A program made the position numbers and the translations under genes. A stretch of 64,000 nucleotides of DNA from Mesorhizobium sp. B1-1-8 (GTDB lineage: Bacteria > Pseudomonadota > Alphaproteobacteria > Rhizobiales > Rhizobiaceae): assembly GCF_006442795.2 (NCBI RefSeq), contig NZ_CP083956.1:3015501-3079500 (forward strand), read 5' to 3'. The notes beneath the pieces are model-generated. The model ran no database searches, was not told the origin of the DNA, and saw only the letters and a program-made list of their open reading frames with translations. Positions 54,055 through 63,705 of this stretch are shown here, one piece after another. Position 1 is the first letter of the stretch; the number at the start of each line of letters is the position of its first letter.

Positions 54055-55112
54055 TGCCGGCATTCCGTGACCTTGCGGCTCCGGCTTATCGGGCGTCCGC
54101 CTTCGCAGCGGTCTTGCTGTCGGCCACCGCGTTTGGGGGTTGCGCCACACCTCAGAAGCCACCCCGCATTGCCTACGACGCCTTCGTGCCGCCATTGCCG
54201 GACGTCGCGCCTATTGCGACGGATGAGCAGCCGAAACCACTGCACGTTCCACCAGCCTGGAGGCCGGCGCGAGGAGGTGCCGCCGGCGACACGCCGTCCG
54301 TGCGCGTCGAGAACGCCAACGCTGCCGCGCGTATCCAGCCGCGCCGTGAAGGGTACTATAACGCCATCCAGATCTATCCCTGGAGTGAGGGGGCGCTTTA
54401 CCAGGTCTACGCTGCCCCTGGGCAGATAACGGACATTGCGCTGGAGCCCGGAGAGAGCCTGACTGGCACGGGTCCGATCGCGGCCGGCGATACCGCGCGC
54501 TGGATCATTGGCGACACCGAAAGCGGATCGGGTGTCACCCGGCGCGTCCACGTGATGGTCAAACCCGCACGCGCGGACATAACCACGAATCTCGTCATCA
54601 CCACCGACCGGCGCGTTTATATGATCGAGCTGCGGTCAGGCGAGAAGCCTTACATGCCGGCTGTGGCCTGGGCGTACCCGGCCCGGCCGGCGGGACAGGG
54701 GCAGACCTTGCCCGCCACGCCGGCCATCCCGCAAATCCCCGCGCGCAACTATCGCTACGGTCTCACAGGCGACGCGCCGCCCTGGAAGCCCGTGGCCGTC
54801 TATGACGATGGGCGACGCGTCTACGTCGAGTTTCCGCGCGGCATCGTGCAGGGCGAAATGCCGCCCATCTTCGTCATCGGGCCGGACGGCGATTCCCAGA
54901 TCGCCAACAGCCGTGTCTACCAGAACATCCTGATCGTCGACCGCCTCTTCGGCGCGGCGGAATTGCGGCTTGGCAGCGGCAAACGCCAACAGACTGTCAA
55001 GATCGTCCGCACCGATCGGTCGAGAACGGCTCGACTGCCGCTGACGTCAGGGTTCGACGGGTCGTCCGCAGCCATGGAAGCACCGAAGCAAGGGGGAGGG
55101 CAACGATCATGA
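54051..55112 (+). CDS. trbG: P-type conjugative transfer protein TrbG
   Basis: A 353-residue VirB9-like outer core protein. The signal has a lipobox-like GGCATP at about residues 26-31, so it may be lipidated. Conserved parts are YPWSEGALYQVYAAPGQITD, TTNLVITTDRRVYMIELRSG and the end FDGRRVYVEFP-type segment (here DDGRRVYVEFPRG). Overlaps trbI by four bases. Confidence 0.94.
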   Translation: MMPAFRDLAAPAYRASAFAAVLLSATAFGGCATPQKPPRIAYDAFVPPLPDVAPIATDEQPKPLHVPPAWRPARGGAAGDTPSVRVENANAAARIQPRREGYYNAIQIYPWSEGALYQVYAAPGQITDIALEPGESLTGTGPIAAGDTARWIIGDTESGSGVTRRVHVMVKPARADITTNLVITTDRRVYMIELRSGEKPYMPAVAWAYPARPAGQGQTLPATPAIPQIPARNYRYGLTGDAPPWKPVAVYDDGRRVYVEFPRGIVQGEMPPIFVIGPDGDSQIANSRVYQNILIVDRLFGAAELRLGSGKRQQTVKIVRTDRSRTARLPLTSGFDGSSAAMEAPKQGGGQRS

Positions 55113-56251
55113 AAGAATCCGAAACCGCCGCCGCGCCTATGCGGCTACGCGCCGAGCCGCCGCGTGTGACCCGCCTGTCGCGCAAGGTTCTCGCTGGGAT
55201 CGGCTTCGTTGCGTCCCTTGGCGTCGGCGGTGCGCTGATCTATGCGCTGCAGGTCCGCGACAGGGCAACGCCCGGCGAGGAGCTTTATTCGACCTCCAAT
55301 CTGCAGCGCGCCGACGGGCTGGCCAACCTCCCACGCGATTATACCGGGCCCATACTCGGGCCCCCGCTGCCTGGAGATCTCGGTCGGCCAATTCTGGAAG
55401 CCCAGAAGAAGGGGCAGCCCCTTGTACCGCCGACGATCGCCACACCCACGGTCGACGAAGCTGAACAACGCCGGCAGGCCGAACAGGAGGCGGCCCGGAC
55501 GTCGCGCGTCTTCTTCGAAACGGGAGCGGTAACGGAGACAACCACCGAACCGCCCGGCAATGCTGCCAGCCCGAGCCTTGCCGGCCTAGACCCTGCTGGA
55601 CAGACACGACAGGATCGCCAGCTTGCCTTCCTCAATGCCGCCGCCGACCGGCGCACCGTGGCGCCCGACCGTGTCGTGGCTCCGGCATCGCGCTTCGTGC
55701 TTCAGGCCGGAGCCGTTATCCCCGCCGCGCTGATAACCGGCATCCGTTCCGATCTGCCCGGGCAGATCACTGCACAGGTGACGGAGAATATCTACGACAG
55801 TCCGACGGGCAGGGCGCTTCTGATCCCGCAAGGCACCCGCGTCATCGGCGAGTATGATAACGGGGTTGGCTTCGGGCAGCGGCGTGTGCTGCTTGCCTGG
55901 AACAGGCTGATCTTCCCCGATGGCCGCTCCATCGTCTTGGAGCGGCAACCCGGGGCGGATGCGCAGGGCTATGCCGGCCTCGAGGACGGGGTCAATTACC
56001 ACTGGGGTGAGTTGTTCAAGGCGGCGGCGCTCTCAACCATCCTCAGCGTAGGCGCCGAAGCTGGCTCTTCCGGTCAGGAGAGTGACATGGTCCGAGCGCT
56101 GCGCAGCGGCGCTTCCGACAGCGTCAGCCGCGTCGGCCAGCAGATCGTCCAGCGCCAGCTCGACATAGCACCGACACTGACGATCCGGCCGAGCTTCCCC
56201 GTGCGTGTGATCGTGACACGCGATCTCAAACTCGATCCCTACGGAGGCTGA
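55109..56251 (+). CDS. trbI: Conjugal transfer protein TrbI
   Basis: A 380-residue VirB10-like protein. A cytoplasmic head, one span (about residues 29-48, VLAGIGFVASLGVGGALIYA) and a Pro-rich periplasmic region lead to the conserved C-terminal barrel with VIPAALITGIRSDLPGQITA and IPQGTRVIGEYDNGVGFGQ. It links inner and outer membrane rings of the T4SS. Confidence 0.95.
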   Translation: MKESETAAAPMRLRAEPPRVTRLSRKVLAGIGFVASLGVGGALIYALQVRDRATPGEELYSTSNLQRADGLANLPRDYTGPILGPPLPGDLGRPILEAQKKGQPLVPPTIATPTVDEAEQRRQAEQEAARTSRVFFETGAVTETTTEPPGNAASPSLAGLDPAGQTRQDRQLAFLNAAADRRTVAPDRVVAPASRFVLQAGAVIPAALITGIRSDLPGQITAQVTENIYDSPTGRALLIPQGTRVIGEYDNGVGFGQRRVLLAWNRLIFPDGRSIVLERQPGADAQGYAGLEDGVNYHWGELFKAAALSTILSVGAEAGSSGQESDMVRALRSGASDSVSRVGQQIVQRQLDIAPTLTIRPSFPVRVIVTRDLKLDPYGG

Positions 56252-56252
56252 A

Positions 56253-56477
56253 ATGGCAAAGCTGAAACTTGGCCCGATCGCGGACGACAAACCCATCAAG
56301 GTAACCGTCGAACTGCCCGCGCGGCTACATCGCGAGCTGTCCAAATATGCCGAAATCCTTGGCCGAGAATCTGGACAGCCGTCCACCGATCATGTCCGCC
56401 TGATTGTGCCTATGCTTGAGCGCTTCATCGCAACCGATCGCGGCTTTGCGAAAGCTAAGCAGGAGCCTAAGGCTTAG
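56253..56477 (+). CDS. DUF2274 protein, last gene of trb operon
   Basis: A 74-residue protein with KLGPIADDKPIKVTVELPA at the start and LHRELSKYAEILGRE, matching DUF2274. The pattern resembles ribbon-helix-helix regulators. It starts two bases after the trbI stop. In many rhizobial and sphingomonad elements a DUF2274 gene closes the trb operon, so it may regulate transfer. Confidence 0.85.
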   Translation: MAKLKLGPIADDKPIKVTVELPARLHRELSKYAEILGRESGQPSTDHVRLIVPMLERFIATDRGFAKAKQEPKA

Positions 56478-56674
56478 TCGGCGCCGGCTTGGTGGGCAAC
56501 GTGTCCCGACTTTCTCGGGAACCAAATGCGGTGGTTCTGGTTCGGCGCCATACCGCCCCGGACCTGAATCCGGACGAGGCTTTGGTGTTGCTCCGAGGCC
56601 GGAGATCGAGGTGCCTACTATTATTATGGCTTCGACGATTCGCGGCAACCGGGAGCTCGGTACAAGGACGGCCG

Positions 56675-57016
56675 ATGAAAAGGCGCACCAATAGAGAGAG
56701 ACCGGACCCGAGGTGGAACACCGCGGCCGCCGTCGATAGCGGCTCTTTCCGAGACAAGACGGCCGGCATGGATCCCGCCGCCGCTCCGATGGAAACGGAC
56801 GCAGAGGCCGGCGGCTCCTCTCAACCGGGGGGGCTCGGTGAACCGCCATCTCCGCTGAAAAAGGGAGAGGCGAAGGGTAATCAAGCCTCGTACGGGACGG
56901 CAATGCGTCGCCTTGCCGGGATGCCATCTGCGGATCGAGGCTGGTGGCCCCTCCTCCCCCTCCTAATCGTGGTCATCGTGGCGGCGGTGCTGTTGACGAT
57001 TTTGGCCACTGTATGA
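56675..57016 (+). CDS. Possible tail-anchored protein downstream of trb operon
   Basis: A 113-residue frame: a basic N-terminus (MKRRTNRERPDPRW), a low-complexity Gly/Pro/Ala middle and a C-terminal membrane span WPLLPLLIVVIVAAVLLTIL. A weak aaggacg lies before the ATG. No family recognised. The 57017-57340 interval behind it holds no visible gene. Confidence 0.45.
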   Translation: MKRRTNRERPDPRWNTAAAVDSGSFRDKTAGMDPAAAPMETDAEAGGSSQPGGLGEPPSPLKKGEAKGNQASYGTAMRRLAGMPSADRGWWPLLPLLIVVIVAAVLLTILATV

Positions 57017-57340
57017 ACGTCAGCCACCGAGGTTCTGGAAGTTGCGCCTGCAGACAATGTACCCGGTTCTGGGATTGTGACGCGACCCGCGCCGTCGGGA
57101 CCTCGGCCGGAGGCCCACATGGGATTGCAACATGCAGTTCCAGCGTTGGTGAGGGAACAAGCCGTGAAGCTGCGAATCTAGCGTAGAAAGATTTCGTTGC
57201 GTTGAAGGGCTGTTCGTAGATTCGCGTGCAGCTAAGCTGGCCACGCACCGGAGTCGCGAGCGGGTCCGCTACAACCTCCTGGGGGTGACCTACCAGGGAT
57301 CTAAAACTAGCGTTGGCGCGGGCGGCTCCTTGGAAAAGCA

Positions 57341-58252
57341 CTATGCAGGCGGAGCTGGAGCGAAGGCAGACAATATCGCATCGAGGGACACATTCAATGC
57401 GTTGGAAAACGTCCTGCCCTTCTGCCAGATCGCAACGTAATGATAGAGCGCGGATGGTTCTACCGGTTTCACTCCCAACGCGAACGCCTTGTATTCGCGT
57501 GCGATGATTTCATTGGTTATTGAGATGCCGAGGCCTGCCGAAACGAACCCAGCCTCATGGCCGTTCGAATCGTATTCGACCAGGATGTCAGGCTCAATGC
57601 CGGTGAAACGCAAGGCATTGAAATTCATCTGATGTGAAGCGAACTGAGGGTCGATATCGATGATAGTTTCGCCGGCCAAGTCCTGCGCTTCGATGCAAGA
57701 GTGTTTGGAGAAGCGATGTTCAGGATGAAAGATGCACACGTTGCGCGCGGACCCGAGCGGGGCCCATTCGAACAGGCGGGAATCCAGGGGCAGCCTTGAT
57801 ATTCCCAGATCCGCCACTCCGGACAAGATGTGCACACCGACTTGCTCGTGGCTTCCAGATATTGAGCGGACACTCGACGCGGTCTTGGAGCGGATCGTCG
57901 CCACCACCTTCGGCAAGGTCACAAAACCGAACACGGCAGGCGCGGCGATTGCGATCCGTTGCTGCTCGTCGTTTTTCATCGCCGTGATGGACGCTTCCAG
58001 CCGATCGAGCGATGTCAGGGCCAGTTCCACGTTCCGCAGGAATTCCCAGGCTTCCTGCAACGGGAGGATGCGGTTTGCCGATCTTTTGAAGAGCGCAATG
58101 CCCAGCGCCGCTTCAAGCTGTTTTACCTGCTGACTGACGGCTGGCTGACTTATTCCGACTGCGGCGGCTGCCCGCCGCGTCGAGCCGGTCCTTAACACCT
58201 CGCGAAAGACCTGTAGTTGTCGCAGCTTCAAGCCGCTCTGCAGCAACTCCAT
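57341..58252 (-). CDS. LysR family transcriptional regulator
   Basis: A 303-residue regulator. The HTH is QLQVFREVLRTGSTRRAAAA then GISQPAVSQQVKQLEAALGI. The effector domain has segments such as EYDSNGHEAGFVSAGLGISI and NEIIAREY, reminiscent of OccR/NocR-type opine and amino acid regulators. The upstream gap to the XRE gene is 181 bases. It may control the ABC genes at 59.1-61.5 kb. Confidence 0.88.
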   Translation of the reverse strand: MELLQSGLKLRQLQVFREVLRTGSTRRAAAAVGISQPAVSQQVKQLEAALGIALFKRSANRILPLQEAWEFLRNVELALTSLDRLEASITAMKNDEQQRIAIAAPAVFGFVTLPKVVATIRSKTASSVRSISGSHEQVGVHILSGVADLGISRLPLDSRLFEWAPLGSARNVCIFHPEHRFSKHSCIEAQDLAGETIIDIDPQFASHQMNFNALRFTGIEPDILVEYDSNGHEAGFVSAGLGISITNEIIAREYKAFALGVKPVEPSALYHYVAIWQKGRTFSNALNVSLDAILSAFAPAPPA

Positions 58253-58433
58253 TCTTGCGCTCCTTCCCGAAGCCTTCCTGAGCCAAGCGGTAGATGCCTG
58301 GCCGGCAGATGAGGCGAGAGCCGCTTCGATGCACGATGCCTGGATCGCGTCCGATGCGCGGCGCCTGAATCCACCATCGTATAGTCATTATAGTGACTGG
58401 TAAAGCTGAACGTTTGCTTATCGCTATGCGCGC

Positions 58434-58655
58434 ATGCGGCTGGCTAAGATTTTTGGAGCGAACGTTCGCAGGGTCCGCCTGAAACGCGGAATGACCCTGG
58501 AAACGCTGGCGACCGAAGCTGGCCTCGCCTACAGCTATGTGGGCGGCATCGAACGCGGTCAGAGAAACCCCAGTCTGGATGTCGCCGAGCGGATCGCGAA
58601 GGTTTTGGAGAGCGATCCGGTCACACTGTTTCGAGCAAGCTCTCCGTCGGAATAG
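58434..58655 (+). CDS. XRE family helix-turn-helix regulator
   Basis: A 73-residue Cro/C1-type DNA-binding protein. The HTH runs FGANVRRVRLKRGMTLETLA and TEAGLAYSYVGGIERGQRNP, followed by LDVAERIAKVLESDPVTLF. It has no extra domain. It is divergent from the LysR gene. Confidence 0.85.
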   Translation: MRLAKIFGANVRRVRLKRGMTLETLATEAGLAYSYVGGIERGQRNPSLDVAERIAKVLESDPVTLFRASSPSE

Positions 58656-58952
58656 CGGCTGCCGCAAGGTTCGGGGTGCTGACAGCACAGGGCAGCCTCT
58701 CGCTCGGGCGTCGCGGTCTGACATCGCGCCTGGGCCGCCGCCTGTTCGGCAGGTGAGCCACTCCTGGTCATGGCACTTGCGTCCTGCCTCCCCGTTCTCG
58801 GAAGCGACAGGGCAGGGCGGCCCCAGCCTGTGACGCGGCGACTTTGCTCTCGATTGTGCGACGCAAGCGTTGACCCGGACGCTCCGCCCGCCGTCAGCCC
58901 TCTTGAGATCTTGCCGCGTCAGCCGCGGAAAATTCGGAACCCACACCGCACA

Positions 58953-59019
58953 ACAATCTCAAGTATATAACGGCACCTTATAGAGTAGATTTTCAAATTT
59001 ATAGATTGATCGAGATTGT
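58953..59019. promoter_or_regulatory. AT-rich region with inverted repeat before ABC operon
   Basis: The 58656-59161 gap has no gene. Its right part (58950-59080) is unusually AT-rich for this GC-rich window. It carries an exact 8-bp inverted repeat, acaatctc at 58953-58960 and gagattgt at 59012-59019. It is the likely control region of the ABC operon. Confidence 0.45.
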
Positions 59020-59161
59020 TCAGGATTTTAAGATAGAGAAAGGTTCGCAAATTAACTAGGAATTACTTCTTGAACAATTGGCAACCCTGGGTAATCAGAC
59101 TTGGCCGGCGTCGCAATTGGAATGGCACGGCTTGCGTAAACGCGAGTCAGGGAAGCGCTCC

Positions 59162-59821
59162 ATGAATGGTTTCGCTGCTCAGTTTATTGCCGCATTCGCG
59201 ACAACCGTGGGCCTTGCTCTTGTCAGTGGATGCCTGGGTACAACGATCGGACTGTTTCTGGCGATTTCGAAGGGCGCGGCCATGCCCCGCCTCAAGCGTG
59301 CTGTGACGGCCTACACGACGATGGTCCGTGGCGTTCCAGAACTTCTGATTATCCTGCTCATCTACTTCGGCGGAACCACCTTGGCCAGCAAGGTCGCCGG
59401 CCGATACGTGGAGGTGAATGCGTTCACGGCCGGGGTCATCGCGCTCTCGGTCGTCTTCAGCGGTTATGCGACGGAGGTCTTCCGGGGCGCGATCGCGGCA
59501 GTGCCGGCGGGCCAGACCGAGGCGGCGAAATCCCTTGGGTTGAATGCATGGCAGCGTTGGGTGTTCGTCGTTGGCCCGCAGATGCTGAGGCTGGCGCTGC
59601 CCGCCTACGGCAACCTGTGGATTTCGCTGTTCAAGGACACCGCGCTGGTTTCGGTCGTCGGCCTCACCGACATCATGCGTGTTGCCTATGTCGGCGCCGG
59701 GTCGCTGCGCGCACCGCTGACCTTCTACCTCTCGGCGTCGGCTCTCTATCTCTCCCTGACGACGGTCACGCTGCTGTCGATCCGTTTGGCGGAGCGGCGC
59801 TTCCCCGCGTTCGGTCGATAG
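59162..59821 (+). CDS. Polar amino acid/opine ABC transporter permease (HisQ-type)
   Basis: A 219-residue inner membrane permease with five spans. The EAA loop reads AVPAGQTEAAKSLGLNAWQR, which docks an ATPase in HisMQ-type importers, and TMVRGVPELLIILLIYFGG is the family start. ATG at 59162 is preferred over 59078, whose extension has no homology. Twelve bases separate it from the second permease. No ATPase gene accompanies it. Confidence 0.92.
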   Translation: MNGFAAQFIAAFATTVGLALVSGCLGTTIGLFLAISKGAAMPRLKRAVTAYTTMVRGVPELLIILLIYFGGTTLASKVAGRYVEVNAFTAGVIALSVVFSGYATEVFRGAIAAVPAGQTEAAKSLGLNAWQRWVFVVGPQMLRLALPAYGNLWISLFKDTALVSVVGLTDIMRVAYVGAGSLRAPLTFYLSASALYLSLTTVTLLSIRLAERRFPAFGR

Positions 59822-59832
59822 GGAAGCGTCCC

Positions 59833-60582
59833 ATGAACCTCGGCTTGATGCTCGATGCGGTGGTGGTGCTGTCTTCAGGCCTGCTGCTCACCGTGACTCT
59901 GACGGCTTTATCGCTCGCGGCGGGATTTCTTGTCTCCGTCCCGCTGGCGTTCGTCCGTGCCTTCGGCCGCCCCGGTCAATCCCTCACGGTGCTCGCCTAC
60001 ACCTATGTCTTTCGCGGCACGCCCATGCTCGTTCAGCTCTTCCTCCTCTATTACGGACTGAGCCAGATCCCGGCGGTGCGCGCCAGTCTCTTCTGGGTCA
60101 TCCTGCGCGACCCGTTCTGGTGCGCCCTATTGACCTTTTCGCTGAACAGCGCCGCTCACACCACGGAAATCCTCTGTCGCGGTCTCCAGTCCGTGCCGCG
60201 AGGAGTCGTGGAGGCGGCCTCGGCGCTGGGCTTGAAGCGTCTGCAAATCGCCCGTCTCGTCACCTTCCCGATCGCGTTCAGGATCTCGCTTCCCGCCTAT
60301 GGCAACGAGGTCGTGGGCATGATCAAGGGCTCGTCCCTCGCAAGCACGGTGACGCTGCTCGAGATAACCGGCATGGCCCGACAGATGGTGTCGGCGACAT
60401 TCGCGCCCTACGAAATCTTCATCGTCGCCGGAGCGATCTACCTTTCACTCACGTCGTTGGCCGTGAAGGCGACCCAGTTCCTGGAACGACGGCTTTCGAG
60501 CGAAGGCAATCCAAAACAGCGACGCAAGGCGCGCATCAGCCCGTCCTTGCCTGATCACAAGATCACGACCCCCATGACGTAA
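59833..60582 (+). CDS. Polar amino acid/opine ABC transporter permease (HisM-type)
   Basis: A 249-residue permease. Key parts are YVFRGTPMLVQLFLLYYGLS and the EAA loop SVPRGVVEAASALGLKRLQI. The C-terminal 30 residues form a basic tail (GNPKQRRKARIS). It pairs with the HisQ-type permease to form the channel. The frame back to 59230 is a shadow. Confidence 0.92.
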   Translation: MNLGLMLDAVVVLSSGLLLTVTLTALSLAAGFLVSVPLAFVRAFGRPGQSLTVLAYTYVFRGTPMLVQLFLLYYGLSQIPAVRASLFWVILRDPFWCALLTFSLNSAAHTTEILCRGLQSVPRGVVEAASALGLKRLQIARLVTFPIAFRISLPAYGNEVVGMIKGSSLASTVTLLEITGMARQMVSATFAPYEIFIVAGAIYLSLTSLAVKATQFLERRLSSEGNPKQRRKARISPSLPDHKITTPMT

Positions 60583-60642
60583 CCCCGCGGCTTTGCGGCT
60601 CACATTCCACCGAAGATCCAAAACCAACCAAAGAGGTGCCTT

Positions 60643-61491
60643 ATGCGCATACCCCTGGCTATTGCTGTTTCCATAGCATCCCTGATGACGGCTTGCCCCG
60701 TCAGGGCCGAAATCGAGCGTACGATATCGATCGCCACCGAAGGCGCGTCACCGCCCTGGGACGGCACCGACGCGAACGGCAAGCTTTACGGCTACGATAT
60801 CGATGTCGGTCTCGAACTGTGCCGCCGCGTCAAGATCAAATGCGCCTTCGTCGCGCAGGACTGGGATGGCATCATTCCCGCACTGCTCGTCGGCAAGTAC
60901 GATGTCATCATGTCAGGCATGGCGATCACGGAAAAGCGCAAGCAGTCCATCGCCTTCTCGGTTCCTTATGCCGCCGGCTTCAATCAGTTCGTCGTGCGCA
61001 AGGAGATTGGGCTCGACGCCGGCGACATCAAGGAGAAACTCAACCTCTCGATGGTCGGGACCAGGGAGAAGGCGATCATCGAACGCCTCAGGTCGACGCT
61101 CCGGGGCAAGGCAATCGGGGTCCTGCGCTCATCCAACTCCGAGGCTGTCTTGAAGGATCTCTTCGGCGATATCGTGACGCTGCGAAGCTATGACAGTCTG
61201 GACAATTTGAAGCTCGACCTTGCCGCGGGCCGGGTCGATGGCGGGCTGGCCGACTATTTCACCTGGCGGGATTTCCTGGAGACGCCGGACGGCTCGATCG
61301 CGGTCTTCTTCGGGCCGGAGCTGAACGGCGGCCTGTGGGGGCCGGGGGTGGGTGCCGGCATGCGCAAGGAAGATGCCGAACTGCTCGGCAAGTTCAACAC
61401 GGCAATCGAAGCGGCGACGAGGGACGGAACGATGAAGGCGCTGAGCCTGAAGTGGTTCAAGATGGACATATCGCCCACCTTGGCGAAATAG
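60643..61491 (+). CDS. Periplasmic amino acid-binding protein of ABC importer
   Basis: A 282-residue solute-binding protein of family 3. The signal peptide ends near residue 23 (CPVRAE). Features are EGASPPWDG, GYDIDVGLELCRRVKIKC, then DWDGIIPALLVGKYDVIMSG and AITEKRKQSIAFS, typical of lysine/arginine/octopine-binding proteins. It follows both permease genes. Ligand is unknown. Confidence 0.92.
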   Translation: MRIPLAIAVSIASLMTACPVRAEIERTISIATEGASPPWDGTDANGKLYGYDIDVGLELCRRVKIKCAFVAQDWDGIIPALLVGKYDVIMSGMAITEKRKQSIAFSVPYAAGFNQFVVRKEIGLDAGDIKEKLNLSMVGTREKAIIERLRSTLRGKAIGVLRSSNSEAVLKDLFGDIVTLRSYDSLDNLKLDLAAGRVDGGLADYFTWRDFLETPDGSIAVFFGPELNGGLWGPGVGAGMRKEDAELLGKFNTAIEAATRDGTMKALSLKWFKMDISPTLAK

Positions 61492-61572
61492 CCCGCCCAC
61501 CGGCCCCGGCATCGATATAGTGCTGGCCGGGCCGCCAGCGCCCAACTCTCAAATCGTCAAGGCGAGTTTTCC

Positions 61573-62823
61573 ATGGAAGATCCATTTTGCGTGGTCGTTA
61601 CCGGCCAGTCGTTGATTACCCACGACATCCGTCATGTCCACGACGAGCGGTTCGCCGAGGTCATCGGCTTTCTTCGGCAGGGCGACGTCGTCTTCACCAA
61701 CTTCGAGTCGACCATCCTGGGGAAGCACGGGGGATGGCCAACCAAGGGCAAGTATTTTGGCTACTCGAAGGCCGAAATGCTCGATGCGTTGAAGGCGATC
61801 GGATTCAACGCTCTCGCGCTGGCCAACAATCATGCCTTCGATCTTGGTCCCTGCGGCGTCCTCTCGACGCTGGAGGAAGTTGAAGCGCGTAGCTTCCTGT
61901 ATGCCGGAATCGGGAATGATGAGACTGACGCGGCGATACCTGGTCGCCGCCGACTGGGTGGCCGCAAGGTCACGCTGCTTGCGGTCGACGCCGGCCCCGG
62001 CCCGGCCAATATGTATGCCGCGGACCGCACGCCGCTCCGCCCGGCGCGTCCCGGTGTCAACCGACTGAATACCCTGAGAAAGGTGTGCGTTCCGGACGGG
62101 CATTTCCGGCGACTGGCACGGCTTGGCGCCGACCTGCGAAGTTCCGAGCTCGAGCTGACCAATTACGCCCAGCCGGAGGATCCGCCGGCGGTGGCGAGCG
62201 GCACGGAGATCAATTTCTACGGCACTATCTTCGCCCAGGCAGCCGGCTTCGGCCGCAGGATCGAGGTCGATCCGCAAAGTGCCGCCACCCATCTGTCCGC
62301 GATCCGGCAGGCCTCGGCGAGGGGCGATTTCATCGTCGCCTATCTGCACCATCACCATTGGGAACCCGGCTGGCAGGAGGTTCCGCTCTGGGTGCAGGCC
62401 TTTGCCCGGACATGTGTCGACGCCGGTGCTGACCTCTTCGTCAGCCACGGCGCCCCCGTGCTGCAGGCAGTGGAGATCTACAAAGGCGCGCCGATCTTCT
62501 ACGGCCTTGGGAATTTCCTCTTTCACGTCCATCCCGACGAGACCGAGTGGGATCCGCCGGAGGTATGGCAAAGTATAGTCGCCGCCTGCCGCTATGATGC
62601 GGGCGGAGGTTTGCACGCCATCGACCTTTTGCCGGTCGTGATCGGCGGCGACGGTCAGGCTGGTTCGGCAACGAATAGACTGGTTCCCGTCGCCGCCCCT
62701 GAAAGCATGGCACGCGATATCCTGGCCGGCTTCGCGATCCGTTCGCGAGCATTCGGCACCGAGATTGCGGTGTCCGGACACTCGGCCACGATCGCATTGT
62801 CGGGAGCCCGCAAATTCGGCTGA
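61573..62823 (+). CDS. CapA family protein (metallophosphatase-like)
   Basis: A 416-residue protein of the CapA/PgsA family, whose members join poly-gamma-glutamate or capsule synthesis. It has the family motifs DVVFTNFEST, ALALANNHAFDLG, FIVAYLHHHHWEPG and LFVSHGAPVLQAVEIYKGAP, and IFYGLGNFLF, which form a calcineurin-like metal site. No signal peptide is seen. It lies 82 bases after the solute-binding protein gene and may act on the imported compound. Confidence 0.88.
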   Translation: MEDPFCVVVTGQSLITHDIRHVHDERFAEVIGFLRQGDVVFTNFESTILGKHGGWPTKGKYFGYSKAEMLDALKAIGFNALALANNHAFDLGPCGVLSTLEEVEARSFLYAGIGNDETDAAIPGRRRLGGRKVTLLAVDAGPGPANMYAADRTPLRPARPGVNRLNTLRKVCVPDGHFRRLARLGADLRSSELELTNYAQPEDPPAVASGTEINFYGTIFAQAAGFGRRIEVDPQSAATHLSAIRQASARGDFIVAYLHHHHWEPGWQEVPLWVQAFARTCVDAGADLFVSHGAPVLQAVEIYKGAPIFYGLGNFLFHVHPDETEWDPPEVWQSIVAACRYDAGGGLHAIDLLPVVIGGDGQAGSATNRLVPVAAPESMARDILAGFAIRSRAFGTEIAVSGHSATIALSGARKFG

Positions 62824-63143
62824 TAGGCGCGGGCTGGGTGTCAGCGTTTCATTCGGCCGGCGGTCTCCGGCCGTTCCCCTGTCTGCGACAACTGTGAGCA
62901 AGACGAGCCGCTTCGGTACACCGGCCAACAGGAGGGCGCAGCGACACCTGGCGCCAATGCGCTTGCGTCGTTGGTCAGACCGATTATTCGTAACGAGATT
63001 TGTCCATACCTAGGCTACGCTGATCGTCCCGGCCAAAAATGATGGTTGGGGCGAATCCCCCAGCGCTGCGACCGTTTAGAAGAGATGCTTCCCCGAAACA
63101 CTAGGTCTCCGCCGCTGTCCCGCGCGACGACCACCAACGGGCC

Positions 63144-63350
63144 TCAAACTGTGCTCCGCCGGAGTTCGGCCGCCAGCGCTTCCAGCACCTGTACGTCGCT
63201 GTCGTAGAACTGCCCGGGATAGCGCTCCCGCTGCTGCCGGTAGAAGTCGAGCCAACTCGGCAGATCCGAAATCGGAAAAGTTCCCTGCCATCGGTCCTTC
63301 ACGATGGTGAAAGTGCCCGCTGCCGAATCGTATGTCGCTGTCGTCTGCAT
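63144..63350 (-). CDS. Small hypothetical protein
   Basis: A 68-residue protein beginning MQTTATYDSAAGTFTIVKDR and ending LEALAAELRRSTV. It looks like a compact soluble protein with an aromatic-rich middle (WLDFYRQQRERYPGQFYD). No family recognised. The 62824-63143 gap before it shows no gene. Confidence 0.55.
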   Translation of the reverse strand: MQTTATYDSAAGTFTIVKDRWQGTFPISDLPSWLDFYRQQRERYPGQFYDSDVQVLEALAAELRRSTV

Positions 63351-63464
63351 GAGCGAGCTATAGCCTCAGCCATACATTCCCAAAAGTAAGCTCGCCGTTC
63401 AGCCCCCCAATGTCCCGTGTGTTGCGCCACCCAAACGGCACAGCAAGGGCAGAAATGCCGCCGA

Positions 63465-63656
63465 ATGGAACCCAATAAGGCGACCCTCGAACGCGCTTTC
63501 GGATTAGCCCGATCAGGCAAGTGCAACAATTTGACCAGCCTTCGACTGGATGTGAACGCTATGACCTTCGGCAACTGGAAGGCAAGGAGGCTCTTGAACC
63601 AGTTGCTGGCGCTCATTGCTGCCGCTGCGCCACCGCCGCAGGCCGAAGGCTTCTAA
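63465..63656 (+). CDS. Small conserved rhizobial protein
   Basis: A 63-residue protein starting MEPNKATLERAFGLARSGKC. This start is common to a family of short rhizobial proteins with no assigned function. The second half departs from what I recall of the family. An ATG at 63417 in frame is less likely. It is upstream of the broken zinc-ribbon gene. Confidence 0.55.
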   Translation: MEPNKATLERAFGLARSGKCNNLTSLRLDVNAMTFGNWKARRLLNQLLALIAAAAPPPQAEGF

Positions 63657-63705
63657 ACCATCTCGCAGCTACAGCGTGACGTATGGCGATCGCCGAGGGC
63701 GCAAT

